64,000 bases of DNA from Pseudomonadota bacterium (GCA_021815925.1 JAKAZL010000001.1:88463-152462); one strand, 5' to 3'; shown: positions 27,227-36,612, counted from the stretch's first letter. The notes: generated by a model from the letters alone, not told the origin. A program made the numbers and translations.

Positions 27227-29104
27227 TCACACGAGCGGTGCGCTCGCGCGCAGTTGCAGCCGGAATGGCCAGGCATGCGGGACGATCGGCGCGTGCAGTG
27301 ATCCGGCGTCAATGGAGACCCGGTCGGCGAAGCGTTGCAGTCGGCGCAGCAATCGGCGCAGACGCAGCAGATCGGCCGTGCTGATCTGCTCAATCCTCAG
27401 CGTCAGCCGCGCCGGAGTCTCGCGCAGCACGGCGCCGAGATCGGCGCCGATGCGCCGCAGCGCCCGGCCTGGCAGCGCGTGCAGCCGCAGATCGAGGACC
27501 AGCGAGGAATCTTGCGCCTCGGCGGGACTCACCGTGACTTCTCCGGCGCGGGCGCGGCGCAGCGTGCGCGCGAGCCGCGCGAGGCGATCGCCGGCCGACT
27601 GTGTCTGCGCGGCTGCGGTGGCGCCGAAGTGCCGGCGGGCATAGTCCTGCATCGACAGTCCCACGATCCAATCGCCGACCACGACCGGCAGCTGCCAGGG
27701 CTTCAGCCACGGAATCGTGCGCAGAAAATGCCACTGACGGATCGGGCCGCCAGGCAGGATTCCGCGCCACAGCAGGCGCAGCAGGATGCTCAGACCGGTC
27801 GCCGCGCCGTATTCGGTGCCGCCGGCGGGTCGGCCGAAGACCCGGCGCTTGTTGATGATGCGCCGCGCGATCGCTCCGTCGGCCAGCAATCGGCGGTGCA
27901 GCTCCCGGTAGCCGTCGATGAGCTGCTCGCGAGTCAGGTTCAACGGCTCGACGTTGGTATCTAGCTTGGTGTTGTCGCCGGCGCTGTCCGCCTCGCGCAG
28001 CCGGCCGGCGGCGCGCAGGCGCTCGTACAGGGGCGTGCGCGGCATGGCGTGCAGCAGGCCGATCATTGCCGTCTGAATGCCCGAGCGGGCGATGAACTGA
28101 TATTGGCGCTCGAAGGTCGAGGGCGTGTCGTTGTCGAAGCCGACGATGAACCCGGCCAGCACTTCAATGCCGTGAGCGTGGATGCGCTGCACCGATTCGA
28201 GCGCATCGACGCGCATGTTCTGCACCTTGCGCATCTCGCGCAGACTTGCCTCGTCGGGCGATTCGATGCCGATGAACGTCCAGCGAAATCCCGCGCCCCG
28301 CATCAGCTGCATCAGCTCCACGTCCTCGGCGAGGTTCAGCGAGGTCTCGGTGCCGAAGCTGAATGCGTAATCGTGCTCGCGCTGATAGTCGGCGAGAAAG
28401 CGCAGCAGCTGTTTCGCGACGGCGCGGTTGCCGATCAGGTTGTCGTCGACGAAGAAAACTTTCCGTACGTCGAGGGCGCGCAGCGCGTCGAGCTCGCGGC
28501 CGACTTGTTCGAGACTTTTCTGACGCGGCTTGCGGCCGAACATGACGATGATGTCGCAGAACTCACACAGGTAGGGACAGCCGCGCGAGAACTGCATCGT
28601 GGCCGTGGTGTACAGATGCAGCGGCAGCAGATCGAAGCGCGGTACCGGTGAGTCGCGCAATTCGATCGCGCCGCCCTCCCGATACAGCCTCTCGGGGACG
28701 CCGGCTTCGAAGTCCGCGCAGAAGCGCGGCCAGATGTGCTCGGCTTCCCCGGAAATGACGGCATCGGCGAGGTCCTGGTAGCGCTCCGGGCAGAGCGAGG
28801 CGAAGCTGCCACCGGCGACGACGAAGTGACCGCGCGCGCGGTAGTACTCGATGAGCTCGCGCTGGCGGGGAAACTGCACGCCCATGCCGCCGATGCCGAT
28901 CAGGTCCGCCTGCGGATCGAGTGGCAGCGGCTCGACGTTCTCATCGACGATGCGGACCTGCCAGTGCGGCGGACACAGCGCGGCCAGGGTGGCGAGTCCG
29001 AGCGGCGGATTGACCGCGCGCTTGCCGGGGAGCACCTCGCTCACTGCCCAGTGGAAGTTCCAGAAGCTCTCGGGGGATTTGGGATTGATGAGGAGCAGGC
29101 GCAT
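27227..29104 (-). CDS. B12-binding-domain radical SAM protein with DUF4070-like C-terminus
   Basis: 625 residues: a cobalamin-binding domain at the N-terminus (LLLINPKSPESFWNFHWA ... IGIGGMGVQFPRQ), then a radical SAM core with the cluster motif CPYLCEFC, a long helical DUF4070-like region after about residue 400, and a unique basic tail. Such proteins methylate or rearrange unactivated carbons, for example in hopanoid or bacteriochlorophyll pathways; the substrate here is unknown. ATG 29104 begins the family's opening MRLLLINP. The gene converges on fnr with 12 bases between stops. An FNR-like palindrome lies about 110 bases upstream, consistent with expression of an O2-sensitive enzyme when oxygen is low. 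Confidence 0.87.
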   Translation of the reverse strand: MRLLLINPKSPESFWNFHWAVSEVLPGKRAVNPPLGLATLAALCPPHWQVRIVDENVEPLPLDPQADLIGIGGMGVQFPRQRELIEYYRARGHFVVAGGSFASLCPERYQDLADAVISGEAEHIWPRFCADFEAGVPERLYREGGAIELRDSPVPRFDLLPLHLYTTATMQFSRGCPYLCEFCDIIVMFGRKPRQKSLEQVGRELDALRALDVRKVFFVDDNLIGNRAVAKQLLRFLADYQREHDYAFSFGTETSLNLAEDVELMQLMRGAGFRWTFIGIESPDEASLREMRKVQNMRVDALESVQRIHAHGIEVLAGFIVGFDNDTPSTFERQYQFIARSGIQTAMIGLLHAMPRTPLYERLRAAGRLREADSAGDNTKLDTNVEPLNLTREQLIDGYRELHRRLLADGAIARRIINKRRVFGRPAGGTEYGAATGLSILLRLLWRGILPGGPIRQWHFLRTIPWLKPWQLPVVVGDWIVGLSMQDYARRHFGATAAAQTQSAGDRLARLARTLRRARAGEVTVSPAEAQDSSLVLDLRLHALPGRALRRIGADLGAVLRETPARLTLRIEQISTADLLRLRRLLRRLQRFADRVSIDAGSLHAPIVPHAWPFRLQLRASAPLV

Positions 29105-29206
29105 GGTGTTGAGGCAACCTGATGGGTGAGCTCGGATGGACCGGCTCCCGCCGTGGCGGGCGCAGGGTGTGCTGCGGCAGGGTACGGCGGTGTCGGGGTG
29201 CGGTTT

Positions 29207-29220
29207 TTGACGGCCGTCAA
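29207..29220. promoter_or_regulatory. FNR/Dnr-like palindrome upstream of the radical SAM gene
   Basis: TTGACGGCCGTCAA is a perfect palindrome of the Crp/FNR type. Reading leftward, TACCCT (29184-29179) sits at the -10 position expected if the site is centred at -41.5, giving a start near 29172. The second half-site base differs from canonical FNR (TTGAC instead of TTGAT), so a Dnr- or Crp-like protein could bind instead. Confidence 0.55.
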
Positions 29221-29383
29221 GTCGCGGTCCCGCCGACCGTGATCGGCCGGAGCGCGCGAGCGGCTGCCGTGGCGGCAGGATCGTGCTACGTTTTGAGCCA
29301 TGCTCACTGTGAATGACGACCGCTGGACTGACGGCCGGCGGGCACCGGATACCCAGGCGCAGCACCGGCAATGCCCGTGCGGA

Positions 29384-30994
29384 ATGCCGGGCGGTGGCGC
29401 ACACGTTCGCTTGCCGCGCGCGCACACCGCCGGGACCGTGGCACTGGCTCTGGCGCTCGGCCTGGCGGGTGGGCCGGCCTCGGCCACCCAAGCATCGCTG
29501 CTGGTGAAGACGCAGTACGGCCGCGTCCGCGGCGCGCTCGCTCAGGGCGTCATCGCGTTCAAGGGGATTCCGTACGCGGCTGCGCCTCGGGGCGCACTGC
29601 GTTGGGCGGCGCCGCAGCCGGCACCGCCCTGGCGCGGGGTACGCCCGGCGCGCACCTTCGGTGCCGATTGCATGCAGCGGCCGACCCCGGGAGACATGGC
29701 GCCGCTGCGCACGCGACCGAGCGAGAACTGTCTGTACCTCAACGTGTGGCGCCCCGCCGAGACCTCGCTCAAACCTCTGCCGGTGATGGTGTGGATCTAC
29801 GGCGGCTGGTACGTCGATGGCGGCACGTCGCCGGCGATTTATGACGGATCCTCATTTGCACGCCGCGGCGTGATCCTGGTGAGTTTCAATTACCGGCTCG
29901 GAAATTTCGGCTTCTTCGCCTTTCCGGCGCTGCTGCGGCGCGCGCTGCCCGCGGGCAATTTTGGCCTGATGGACCAGATTGCCGCGCTGCGATGGGTGCA
30001 GCGCAATATCGCCGCGTTCGGTGGCAATCCGCATGAGGTTACGCTGTTCGGTGAATCGGCCGGAGGCGCTTCGGTCAACGCGCTGCTGATCAATCCGCAG
30101 ACCCGTGGCCTGTTCCAGCGGGCGATCATCGAGTCCGGCGGCGGAGCGGGGTGGCTCGGACCGGACCGACCGCTCGCCGGCGGGGCAGGTTCCGCCGCGG
30201 CCGCGGGCGTGCGACTCGCGCGCCGCTTCGGCATCACGGGGCAGGGGCGGGACGCTCTCGAGGCGTTGCGTCGCTTGCCGGCCGCGACGGTGCTCGAGGG
30301 GGTCAATATGCAAACCCGCGGTTACACCGCGGGCTACGTCGGTGGTCCGATCGTCGATGACCGGCTGTACTTCGGTCCGGCGGTCCAGCAGTACGCCAAG
30401 GGCATGGGTGCGCGAGTGCCCGTTCTGATCGGCACGAACAGCGCCGACCTGGGTTCGATGCAGGCCAGATCGCGCACGGCGCTGTTCCGCGAGTTCGGCC
30501 CCGAGGCGAGTGCGGCGCGCCGTCTGTTCGATCCGCGCGGCACGCTTTCTCTGCAGCAGGTCGCAGGCGAGGTCGGCGCCATTCTGTGGATGATCGAGCC
30601 GGCCAGGGCCATCGCGCGGACCTTGGCCGCACGCGGCCAGCCGGTCTATGTGTACCGCTTCTCCTACGTCGCGCACAGCCTGCGCGGGGTCTGGACCCTG
30701 GGTGCGCCCCATGCAAGCGAGATCCCGTTCGTCTTCGGCACGCTCAGGGCCCATTACGGCGGCGCCGTCACCCCGGCCGATGCGGCGATGTCACGCGCGC
30801 TGCAGCGGTATTGGGTGGCCTTCGCGCGCACCGGACGGCCGGACCCGCGCGGCGAGCCGGTCTGGCCACGTTACCAGCCCGACGCCGACCGGCTGATGGA
30901 CTTCACGGAGCACGGGCCGATCTTCGAGCCGGATCCGTATCGGCAGAGGATCGATCTGGTCCTGCACGCCGGGCTGCAGAAACCGGGGACTTGA
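29384..30994 (+). CDS. secreted type B carboxylesterase
   Basis: About 536-residue alpha/beta hydrolase of the carboxylesterase/lipase type B family. An N-terminal export signal (AGTVALALALGLAGGPASA) suggests secretion. The oxyanion region IYGGWYVDGG and the nucleophile elbow FGESAGGASVNALL with the catalytic serine are present, as is the opening YGRVRGAL and the C-terminal HASEIPFVFG with the catalytic histidine nearby. ATG 29384 places the signal near the start; an in-frame ATG at 29300 would add 28 residues. It hydrolyses esters of unknown origin. The neighbours do not hint at a pathway. Confidence 0.88.
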   Translation: MPGGGAHVRLPRAHTAGTVALALALGLAGGPASATQASLLVKTQYGRVRGALAQGVIAFKGIPYAAAPRGALRWAAPQPAPPWRGVRPARTFGADCMQRPTPGDMAPLRTRPSENCLYLNVWRPAETSLKPLPVMVWIYGGWYVDGGTSPAIYDGSSFARRGVILVSFNYRLGNFGFFAFPALLRRALPAGNFGLMDQIAALRWVQRNIAAFGGNPHEVTLFGESAGGASVNALLINPQTRGLFQRAIIESGGGAGWLGPDRPLAGGAGSAAAAGVRLARRFGITGQGRDALEALRRLPAATVLEGVNMQTRGYTAGYVGGPIVDDRLYFGPAVQQYAKGMGARVPVLIGTNSADLGSMQARSRTALFREFGPEASAARRLFDPRGTLSLQQVAGEVGAILWMIEPARAIARTLAARGQPVYVYRFSYVAHSLRGVWTLGAPHASEIPFVFGTLRAHYGGAVTPADAAMSRALQRYWVAFARTGRPDPRGEPVWPRYQPDADRLMDFTEHGPIFEPDPYRQRIDLVLHAGLQKPGT

Positions 30995-31080
30995 TGGCGG
31001 GCGCGAGAGGCGGGGCGGGAAACCTGAGCGCCGCAGAGCGCTCAAATCCGGTGGTGTGGTACTCAGCGGGAGGTCGCGAC

Positions 31081-31635
31081 ATGAAGCGTTTGCAGGGTAT
31101 TGCGCTCGGGTTCTTGCTGGCGGTGGCTTCGGCGGCAGCCCCAGCCGCAACCACGGCCGCAGCACACGTCAGCGGGTCGGCGGGCCGGCCGGCGATCTGG
31201 CGGGCGTACGATATGGACGTGGATCTGCAGAATCTGCCGCGGACCTACACGTGCGATCAGCTCTGGTACGTGTTTCACGGCATTCTGCTGCGCCTCGGCG
31301 TGCCGATCGCCAGCCTCAATGTCCTGCCGTACCGCTGTAGTACGAGCCCCACGGGCGATCTGCGCTCCCCGCATGTGCAGGTGAGCTTCCGCATGCCGGC
31401 CGTGGTGACGGGCGCTGCGGTCAAATGGTCTCAGCTGTCCGCCGTGCGCCGTCTCGTACTCATCCGGGCGGGGGAGCCGAAGAAGCTCGAGGCCGGCGAC
31501 TGCCGGCTGCTGCGGCAGATTCGCGAGACGCTGCTCGCCTCCCTGCCGGTGCAGGTGGTTCACAGCAGCCTGCACTGCGGCACGGCGGCGCCGTTCAGCG
31601 TGACCGTGCGGACCTGGGTGGCCGCTGCGGGATAG
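31081..31635 (+). CDS. small secreted protein of unknown function
   Basis: 184 residues with a clear signal peptide (KRLQGIALGFLLAVASAAAPA). The mature part has four cysteines (RTYTCDQLW, LPYRCSTS, AGDCRLLRQ, SSLHCGT), likely disulfide-bonded in the periplasm, and conserved-looking segments such as DLQNLPRTYTCDQLWYVFHG and a C-terminal VQVVHSSLHC. It resembles conserved hypothetical exported proteins of gammaproteobacteria, but I cannot name a family. ATG 31081 follows GGGAGG. It is downstream of the esterase by 86 bases. Confidence 0.65.
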   Translation: MKRLQGIALGFLLAVASAAAPAATTAAAHVSGSAGRPAIWRAYDMDVDLQNLPRTYTCDQLWYVFHGILLRLGVPIASLNVLPYRCSTSPTGDLRSPHVQVSFRMPAVVTGAAVKWSQLSAVRRLVLIRAGEPKKLEAGDCRLLRQIRETLLASLPVQVVHSSLHCGTAAPFSVTVRTWVAAAG

Positions 31636-31709
31636 GATGCCGGCGTATCGAGGTGCCGTCTGAGGAGGCACCGCGCGCTGCGGTCTCCCCAGACGGTGCG
31701 CCCGACGGA

Positions 31710-32318
31710 TCAGGCCGCGGCGAGCTGTGCCGCGGCGAACTCGAAATTGGCGAGCTTGGCCAGGAAGTTGTCGACGAAGTCGGGGCGACGGTTGCGGAAG
31801 TCGACGTAATAGGCGTGTTCCCACACGTCGATCACCAGCAGCGCCTTGCCCTCACCCGTGGCGAGCGGCGTGCCCGCATTGCCGGTCTTGGTGATCTTCA
31901 GCCGTCCGTCCTGGGCGAGCACCAGCCAGGCCCAGCCGGAGCCGAACTGGCCGAGTGCAGCGGCCTTGAACGTCTCTTTGAATTTCTCGACGCTGCCAAA
32001 GTCGCTGACCAGCTTCTTCTCGAGGGCGCCCGGGATGCCACCCCCCGTGGCCGAGAGGGAATTCCAGAACAGGCTGTGGTTCCAGTGCTGGCCGGCGTTG
32101 TTAAACACCGGCGTGAGGTCCTCGCGCCCGTGAGCCGTGCGGACGAGTTCCTCGAGGCTCTTGCCCTTGAGCGCGTCGTTCTTCTCCACCAGACCGTTCA
32201 GTGCGTTGACGTAGGCCTGGTGGTGCTTGCCGTGATGCAATTCCAGGGTCTCCTGGCACATGCCGCGGGCGGCGAGCGCGCCAGGGGCGAAGGGAAGCGA
32301 GGGTAGAGTGAAGGTCAC
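31710..32318 (-). CDS. sodB: iron superoxide dismutase
   Basis: 202-residue Fe-type superoxide dismutase converting superoxide to hydrogen peroxide and O2 in the cytoplasm. The ligand regions are intact: LELHHGKHHQAYV, FNNAGQHWNHSLFW and VIDVWEHAYYVDF. The Gln in FNNAGQ and the QFGSGWAWLV block mark it as iron rather than manganese type. GTG 32318 is the start, 8 bases after GGAGG. The gene is divergent from the ClC channel; a TAGACA-17-TAGCCT promoter can be read upstream on this strand. Its 3' end faces the small secreted protein. Confidence 0.96.
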   Translation of the reverse strand: MTFTLPSLPFAPGALAARGMCQETLELHHGKHHQAYVNALNGLVEKNDALKGKSLEELVRTAHGREDLTPVFNNAGQHWNHSLFWNSLSATGGGIPGALEKKLVSDFGSVEKFKETFKAAALGQFGSGWAWLVLAQDGRLKITKTGNAGTPLATGEGKALLVIDVWEHAYYVDFRNRRPDFVDNFLAKLANFEFAAAQLAAA

Positions 32319-32368
32319 GGTGGCTCCTCCGTCAATGAAACCGATCCCGGTTGGGCGGGCTCCGAAGG

Positions 32369-32401
32369 CTAGGAGACTTTTTGGAATTTGTCTAGGAGTC
32401 T
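32369..32401. promoter_or_regulatory. sodB promoter region with direct repeats
   Basis: CTAGGAGACT (32369-32378) and CTAGGAGTCT (32392-32401) are near-identical direct repeats 23 bases apart, about two helical turns. On the minus strand they overlap a candidate sodB promoter (TAGACA, 17-base spacer, TAGCCT), so a dimeric regulator could bind there. Confidence 0.4.
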
Positions 32402-32528
32402 GCCGGCGGCTCTTCGGGCATAATCGCGCGCTCAGGAACCTGTCCCCGCTCTGGGGAAGGCGATTCAGCTGAAGGTCCAGGCCCGAAAACTCGCCCGTCA
32501 TCCGCTCGCCCTGCTGCTGCGGCTGCGC

Positions 32529-34247
32529 TTGGCGCTCTTCGGGCACGAGGAGCTCGCCGGCATCGTGTTTTGGGCGACCCTCGTGGGCATCGCCGGGGCG
32601 CTCGCGAGCGTGGTGTTCCGCGCCGGCATCCGGCTGTGCATCCGGATTTTCAGCGGCTACTGGCCGTACTCCGAGCACGGCTCGGGGCTGGTCGAGGTGG
32701 CGGTGCGCCTGCCGTGGTGGCACCGGGCGATCATGCCCGCGGTGGGCGGGCTGCTCGCCGGCGGGGTACTGCTGCTGTTGCGGCGCCGGTTCGTTTCCTC
32801 CCAGGCCGCCGATTACATCGAGGCGGTCAACGTCAGCGACGGACGGATCGGTTTCCGTGCCTCGATCCTGAAGAGTCTGGGCTCGATGCTCACCATCGCC
32901 TCGGGCGGCTCGATCGGGCGCGAGGGCTCGATGGTGCAGCTGGCCGCGATGCTCGGCTCGCGGATCGGCCAGCTGGCCCGTGCCCCGGTGCCACGCCTGC
33001 GTCTGATGGTCGCGTGCGGCGTCGCGGCCGGTATCGCGGCAGCCTACAACGCGCCGATTTCGGGCGCCCTGTTCACCTCCGAAATCGTCCTCGGCTCGAT
33101 GTCGATGGAGAGTTTCGTTCCGCTGGTGATCTCCTCGGTGATCTCCAACGCGACGCTGAGCCGGGTCGTGCACGTCAGTCCCGTGTTCACCGTGCCGCAC
33201 GTCACGGTCGCCAATAACTGGGAGCTGGTGTTCTACATCCTGCTCGGCGTACTGCTCGGCCACATCGCCCCGCCCTTTCTGGCGCTGCTCGACTTCAGCA
33301 AAGCGCAGTTCGTGAAAGTCAAGCTGCCGGTGTATTTTCAGCTGGCGCTCGGTGGCCTCGGCGTCGGGATCATCTCGGTATTCGTGCCGGAGGTCTGGGG
33401 CAATGGATACAGCGTCGTCAGCCATATGCTGCTCGGTGATGTGATTGGCTGGACGCTGCTCGTGATCCTGCTGGCTAAGGTGGTTGCGACGGCCTCGACC
33501 GTCGGCTCCGGTGGGGTCGGTGGCGTGCTGACGCCCTCGTTGTTCATCGGTACGGCGGTGGGAACTCTGTTCGGCGAAGCGCTGCAATGGCTGATGCCGC
33601 ACGTTATCTCGCAGCCCGTCGCCTTCGGCGTGATCGGCATGGGGGGCTTCCTGGCGGCTACTACGCAGGCACCGCTCACCTCAATCCTGATGATTTTCGA
33701 GATGACCGTCGATTACAACGTGGTACTGCCGCTGATGCTCACCTGCGTGACGGCGTACTTCACCGCCAAGGTCTACCGGCATGGCAACTCGGTCTACACC
33801 GCGACGCTCGCCCAGGCAATCGTCGCCGAGCACGGCGATGACTGGCGGGTGCGCACGGTTCAGCCGCTGATCAAGCCCGCCCCGGTGGTGGTGGCGCGCG
33901 AGACGCCGCTTACCGACGTGTTCGATCGGCTGGCGCGCCGCCCGGTGCGCCGGGTGTATGTCACCGACGGCGAGGAGCTGGTGGCTTGGTTCAGGCCGCG
34001 GGAAGTGCACGAGCGGCTGCAGAAGGGCGAGATCAGCTGGGATGCTCCGGCCGGGTCGGTCGCCGCGCCGGTCAACGAGGCGCTCTCGCCGGAGATGTCG
34101 CTCACCGAGGCGCTCGATGCGTTTCTGCGCGAGAAGGCGCGCACCCTGCCGGTGACCCCGGGACAGTGGCGCTACACGCTGCTCGGCGAGGTGTCCCGCG
34201 ATGACGTGCTGCTCGCGATCCGCGACCGGCTCACCGTGACGAAGTGA
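32529..34247 (+). CDS. ClC-type chloride channel/transporter with C-terminal CBS region
   Basis: About 572 residues. The membrane part carries ClC motifs: SIGREGSMVQLAAM with the gating glutamate, an interior NAPISGALFTSEI, and GSGGVGGVLTPSLFIGTAVG. The C-terminal 150 residues contain CBS-like segments (TPLTDVFDRLARRPVRRVYV; MSLTEALDAFL). It moves chloride, probably exchanged for protons. The listed TTG start is the first standard codon, but the frame is open to 32424 and the segment KVQARKLARHPLALLLRLRL reads as protein, so a CTG at 32469, eight bases after GGGGAAGG, may be the true start. The stop overlaps the rlmKL start (GTGA). Confidence 0.9.
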   Translation: MALFGHEELAGIVFWATLVGIAGALASVVFRAGIRLCIRIFSGYWPYSEHGSGLVEVAVRLPWWHRAIMPAVGGLLAGGVLLLLRRRFVSSQAADYIEAVNVSDGRIGFRASILKSLGSMLTIASGGSIGREGSMVQLAAMLGSRIGQLARAPVPRLRLMVACGVAAGIAAAYNAPISGALFTSEIVLGSMSMESFVPLVISSVISNATLSRVVHVSPVFTVPHVTVANNWELVFYILLGVLLGHIAPPFLALLDFSKAQFVKVKLPVYFQLALGGLGVGIISVFVPEVWGNGYSVVSHMLLGDVIGWTLLVILLAKVVATASTVGSGGVGGVLTPSLFIGTAVGTLFGEALQWLMPHVISQPVAFGVIGMGGFLAATTQAPLTSILMIFEMTVDYNVVLPLMLTCVTAYFTAKVYRHGNSVYTATLAQAIVAEHGDDWRVRTVQPLIKPAPVVVARETPLTDVFDRLARRPVRRVYVTDGEELVAWFRPREVHERLQKGEISWDAPAGSVAAPVNEALSPEMSLTEALDAFLREKARTLPVTPGQWRYTLLGEVSRDDVLLAIRDRLTVTK

Positions 34248-36415
34248 GCGAACTGACGCTCCTTGCGACCGTGCCGCGCGGGCTGGCCGATCTGGCCGCC
34301 GCGGAACTCGCCGTGCTCGGGGCGAACACGATCCGCGAGCACAACGCTGCCGTCGCATTCAGCGGCACTCTCGAGACCGCATACCGCGCCTGCCTGGAAT
34401 CGCGGCTGATCAACCGGGTGCTGCTCGAGATCGGGCGTTTCGAGGCGCCGAGCACCGAGGCGTTCTATCTCGGTGCGCGGGCGCTGCCGTGGAGCGAACA
34501 TCTCGGCGAGGGCGCGAGCCTTGCCTGCGAGTTCACCGGGCAGCATCCCACGATCGGGCACAGTCATTTTGGCGCGTTGAAGCTCAAGGACGCCATCGTC
34601 GATGCCCTGCGCGCCGAGCGCGGCAGCCGGCCGGAAGTGGCGCGCGAGCGCCCGGATGTGCGCGTCCACGCCCACGCCCGTGGCGCGACCATCAGTCTGT
34701 ACATCGACCTCGCCGGGGAGAGTCTGCATCGGCGCGGCTACCGCAGCGAGGCGCTCGCAGCGCCGCTGAAGGAAAACGTCGCCGCCGGGGTGCTCGTGCG
34801 CAGTCTCTGGCCACAGCTGTGCACCGATGGAGCACAGTTTCTCGATCCGCTGTGCGGATCCGGTACGTTGGTGATCGAGGCGGCGTTGATTGCCGCGCAG
34901 CGCGCGCCGGGACTGACACGCCGGTACTTCGGCTTCCTCGGCTGGCGCGGTCACGACGCGGCGCTGTGGCAGCGCTTGTGCGAGCAGGCGCGAGCGCGCT
35001 GCCGCGAGCCGGATGCCGGCCGGCCGCCGCTGCGCGGACGGGATCGCAATCCGGCGGCTGTGCGTGCGGCCATCGCCAACGCCGAGCGCGCCGGCGTCGG
35101 CGCGTGGGTGCGCTTCGAGGTCGGCACGCTCGAGGCGGCACGCCCCGAGGCGCCGGGGCCGGGGTTGCTGTGCACCAATCCGCCCTATGGGGCGCGCCTG
35201 GAGGATCTGGCGGCGGCGCGCCTCGTGCACCGCCAGCTCGGCGTGGTGCTGCGCGAGCACTTCCAGGGTTGGCGCGCCGCTCTGTTGACCGGGGCGCCGC
35301 AGCTCGGGATGGAGCTCGGCATTCGCGCCGAGCGCACCCACACGCTGTGGAACGGCGCGATCGAATGCCGTCTGCTGCGCATGCGCATCGAGGCGCAGAG
35401 CCTGCGCGAGCCGGGCTCCCTGGCGCGCCCGGACAGCGCACTCGCCGAGACGCCCGGTGCGCGCATGTTCGGCAACCGACTGGCGAAGAATCTCAAGCGT
35501 CTGCGCACCTGGGCGGAGCGCGAGTCGGTCACCTGTTATCGGCTGTACGACGCCGACATGCCCGAGTATGCCTTTGCCATCGACCGGTACGTGACCGTTG
35601 GGGACGCGCTCGCCTGGCTGTACGTGCAGGAGTACGCCCCGCCGCGCACGATCGAGCCGGAGGCGGCGCGCCGCCGCCGCGGCGAGATGCTGGCGAGCCT
35701 GCCGCAGGTGACCGGCGTGCCGCGCGAGCGGATCAAGCTGCGCACGCGGCGGCGGACCCGGCGCGGGGAGCAGTATGCCAAGCTCGCCGGCGAGGCCGCC
35801 TTTCACGTGGTGAGCGAGGGTGGGCTGAAGTTCGAGGTCAACTTCACCGATTACCTCGATACCGGGTTGTTCCTCGATCACCGGTTGACGCGCGAGCGGC
35901 TGCGCCGCGCGGCGCGCGGCGCACGTTTTCTCAACCTGTTCGCGTACACCGGAACGGCGACGGTTTATGCAGCGAGCGGCGGTGCGGCCAGCACCACGTC
36001 GGTCGACCTGTCGAATACGTACCTGGATTGGGCGCGACGCAACCTGGCGCTAAACGTCCCGGCCGACGGTCGTCACGAGTTCGTGCAGGCCGACTGCCTG
36101 CGCTGGTTGGGCGAGACGGTGCGCACCGGTGCGCGCTTCGAGCTGATCTTTCTCGACCCGCCGACCTTCTCCAATTCAAAGCGGATGGATGGCGTGCTGG
36201 ATGTACAGCGCGACCACCGCACGCTCATCGAGCAGTGCATGCAGCTGCTCGCACCCGGCGGGCTGCTCGTGTTCTCGACCAATGCGCAGCGCTTCCGCAT
36301 CGATCCGGAGCTCGAGCGTCGCTATACGCTACTCGATATCTCCGCGCCGACCCTGCCGCCGGATTTCGCGCGCAATCCGCACATTCACCGCTGCTTCGAG
36401 CTGCGGGCGCGCTGA
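34244..36415 (+). CDS. rlmL: bifunctional 23S rRNA m2G2445/m7G2069 methyltransferase RlmKL
   Basis: 723-residue fused rRNA methyltransferase (RlmK and RlmL activities in one chain, typical of gammaproteobacteria). An N-terminal THUMP domain precedes the first SAM fold (FLDPLCGSGTLVIEAALIAA, catalytic NPPYG). A second RlmI-like methyltransferase follows after about residue 400 (FLNLFAYTGTATVYAASGGA, LDPPTFSNSKRMDG). Both active-site motifs are intact. The GTG start overlaps the ClC stop (GTGA). The 3' end overlaps the convergent RHH gene by 31 bases. Confidence 0.96.
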   Translation: MSELTLLATVPRGLADLAAAELAVLGANTIREHNAAVAFSGTLETAYRACLESRLINRVLLEIGRFEAPSTEAFYLGARALPWSEHLGEGASLACEFTGQHPTIGHSHFGALKLKDAIVDALRAERGSRPEVARERPDVRVHAHARGATISLYIDLAGESLHRRGYRSEALAAPLKENVAAGVLVRSLWPQLCTDGAQFLDPLCGSGTLVIEAALIAAQRAPGLTRRYFGFLGWRGHDAALWQRLCEQARARCREPDAGRPPLRGRDRNPAAVRAAIANAERAGVGAWVRFEVGTLEAARPEAPGPGLLCTNPPYGARLEDLAAARLVHRQLGVVLREHFQGWRAALLTGAPQLGMELGIRAERTHTLWNGAIECRLLRMRIEAQSLREPGSLARPDSALAETPGARMFGNRLAKNLKRLRTWAERESVTCYRLYDADMPEYAFAIDRYVTVGDALAWLYVQEYAPPRTIEPEAARRRRGEMLASLPQVTGVPRERIKLRTRRRTRRGEQYAKLAGEAAFHVVSEGGLKFEVNFTDYLDTGLFLDHRLTRERLRRAARGARFLNLFAYTGTATVYAASGGAASTTSVDLSNTYLDWARRNLALNVPADGRHEFVQADCLRWLGETVRTGARFELIFLDPPTFSNSKRMDGVLDVQRDHRTLIEQCMQLLAPGGLLVFSTNAQRFRIDPELERRYTLLDISAPTLPPDFARNPHIHRCFELRAR

Positions 36416-36600
36416 GCGGCCCCCGACTCTTCCTCCGGCCGCCACGGCCGGCCCTGCTTCGTCTCGATGAATCCACGAATGAGTCGCCGCACGACCTGCG
36501 ACGGCGTGGCGTCCTCTTCGGCGCACAGCCGCTCGAAGACGGCCTTTTTGCGCGGATCGATCAGCACAGTGAGGCGGGCGGTTCGCGTTTCGAGGGACAC
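36385..36600 (-). CDS. small ribbon-helix-helix (CopG-like) DNA-binding protein
   Basis: 71 residues. The N-terminal half fits a ribbon-helix-helix fold: a basic beta strand (TARLTVLIDPRKKAVFERL) then helix-turn-helix (ATPSQVVRRLIRGFI), followed by a charged, disordered tail. It may bind DNA as a dimer. It is divergent from hyfB with 41 bases between starts, so it is a candidate regulator of the Hyf-like operon. Its 3' end overlaps the end of rlmKL on the other strand. Function is inferred from fold and position only. Confidence 0.65.
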   Translation of the reverse strand: MSLETRTARLTVLIDPRKKAVFERLCAEEDATPSQVVRRLIRGFIETKQGRPWRPEEESGAAQRARSSKQR

Positions 36601-36612
36601 GGGCGGATCCTA

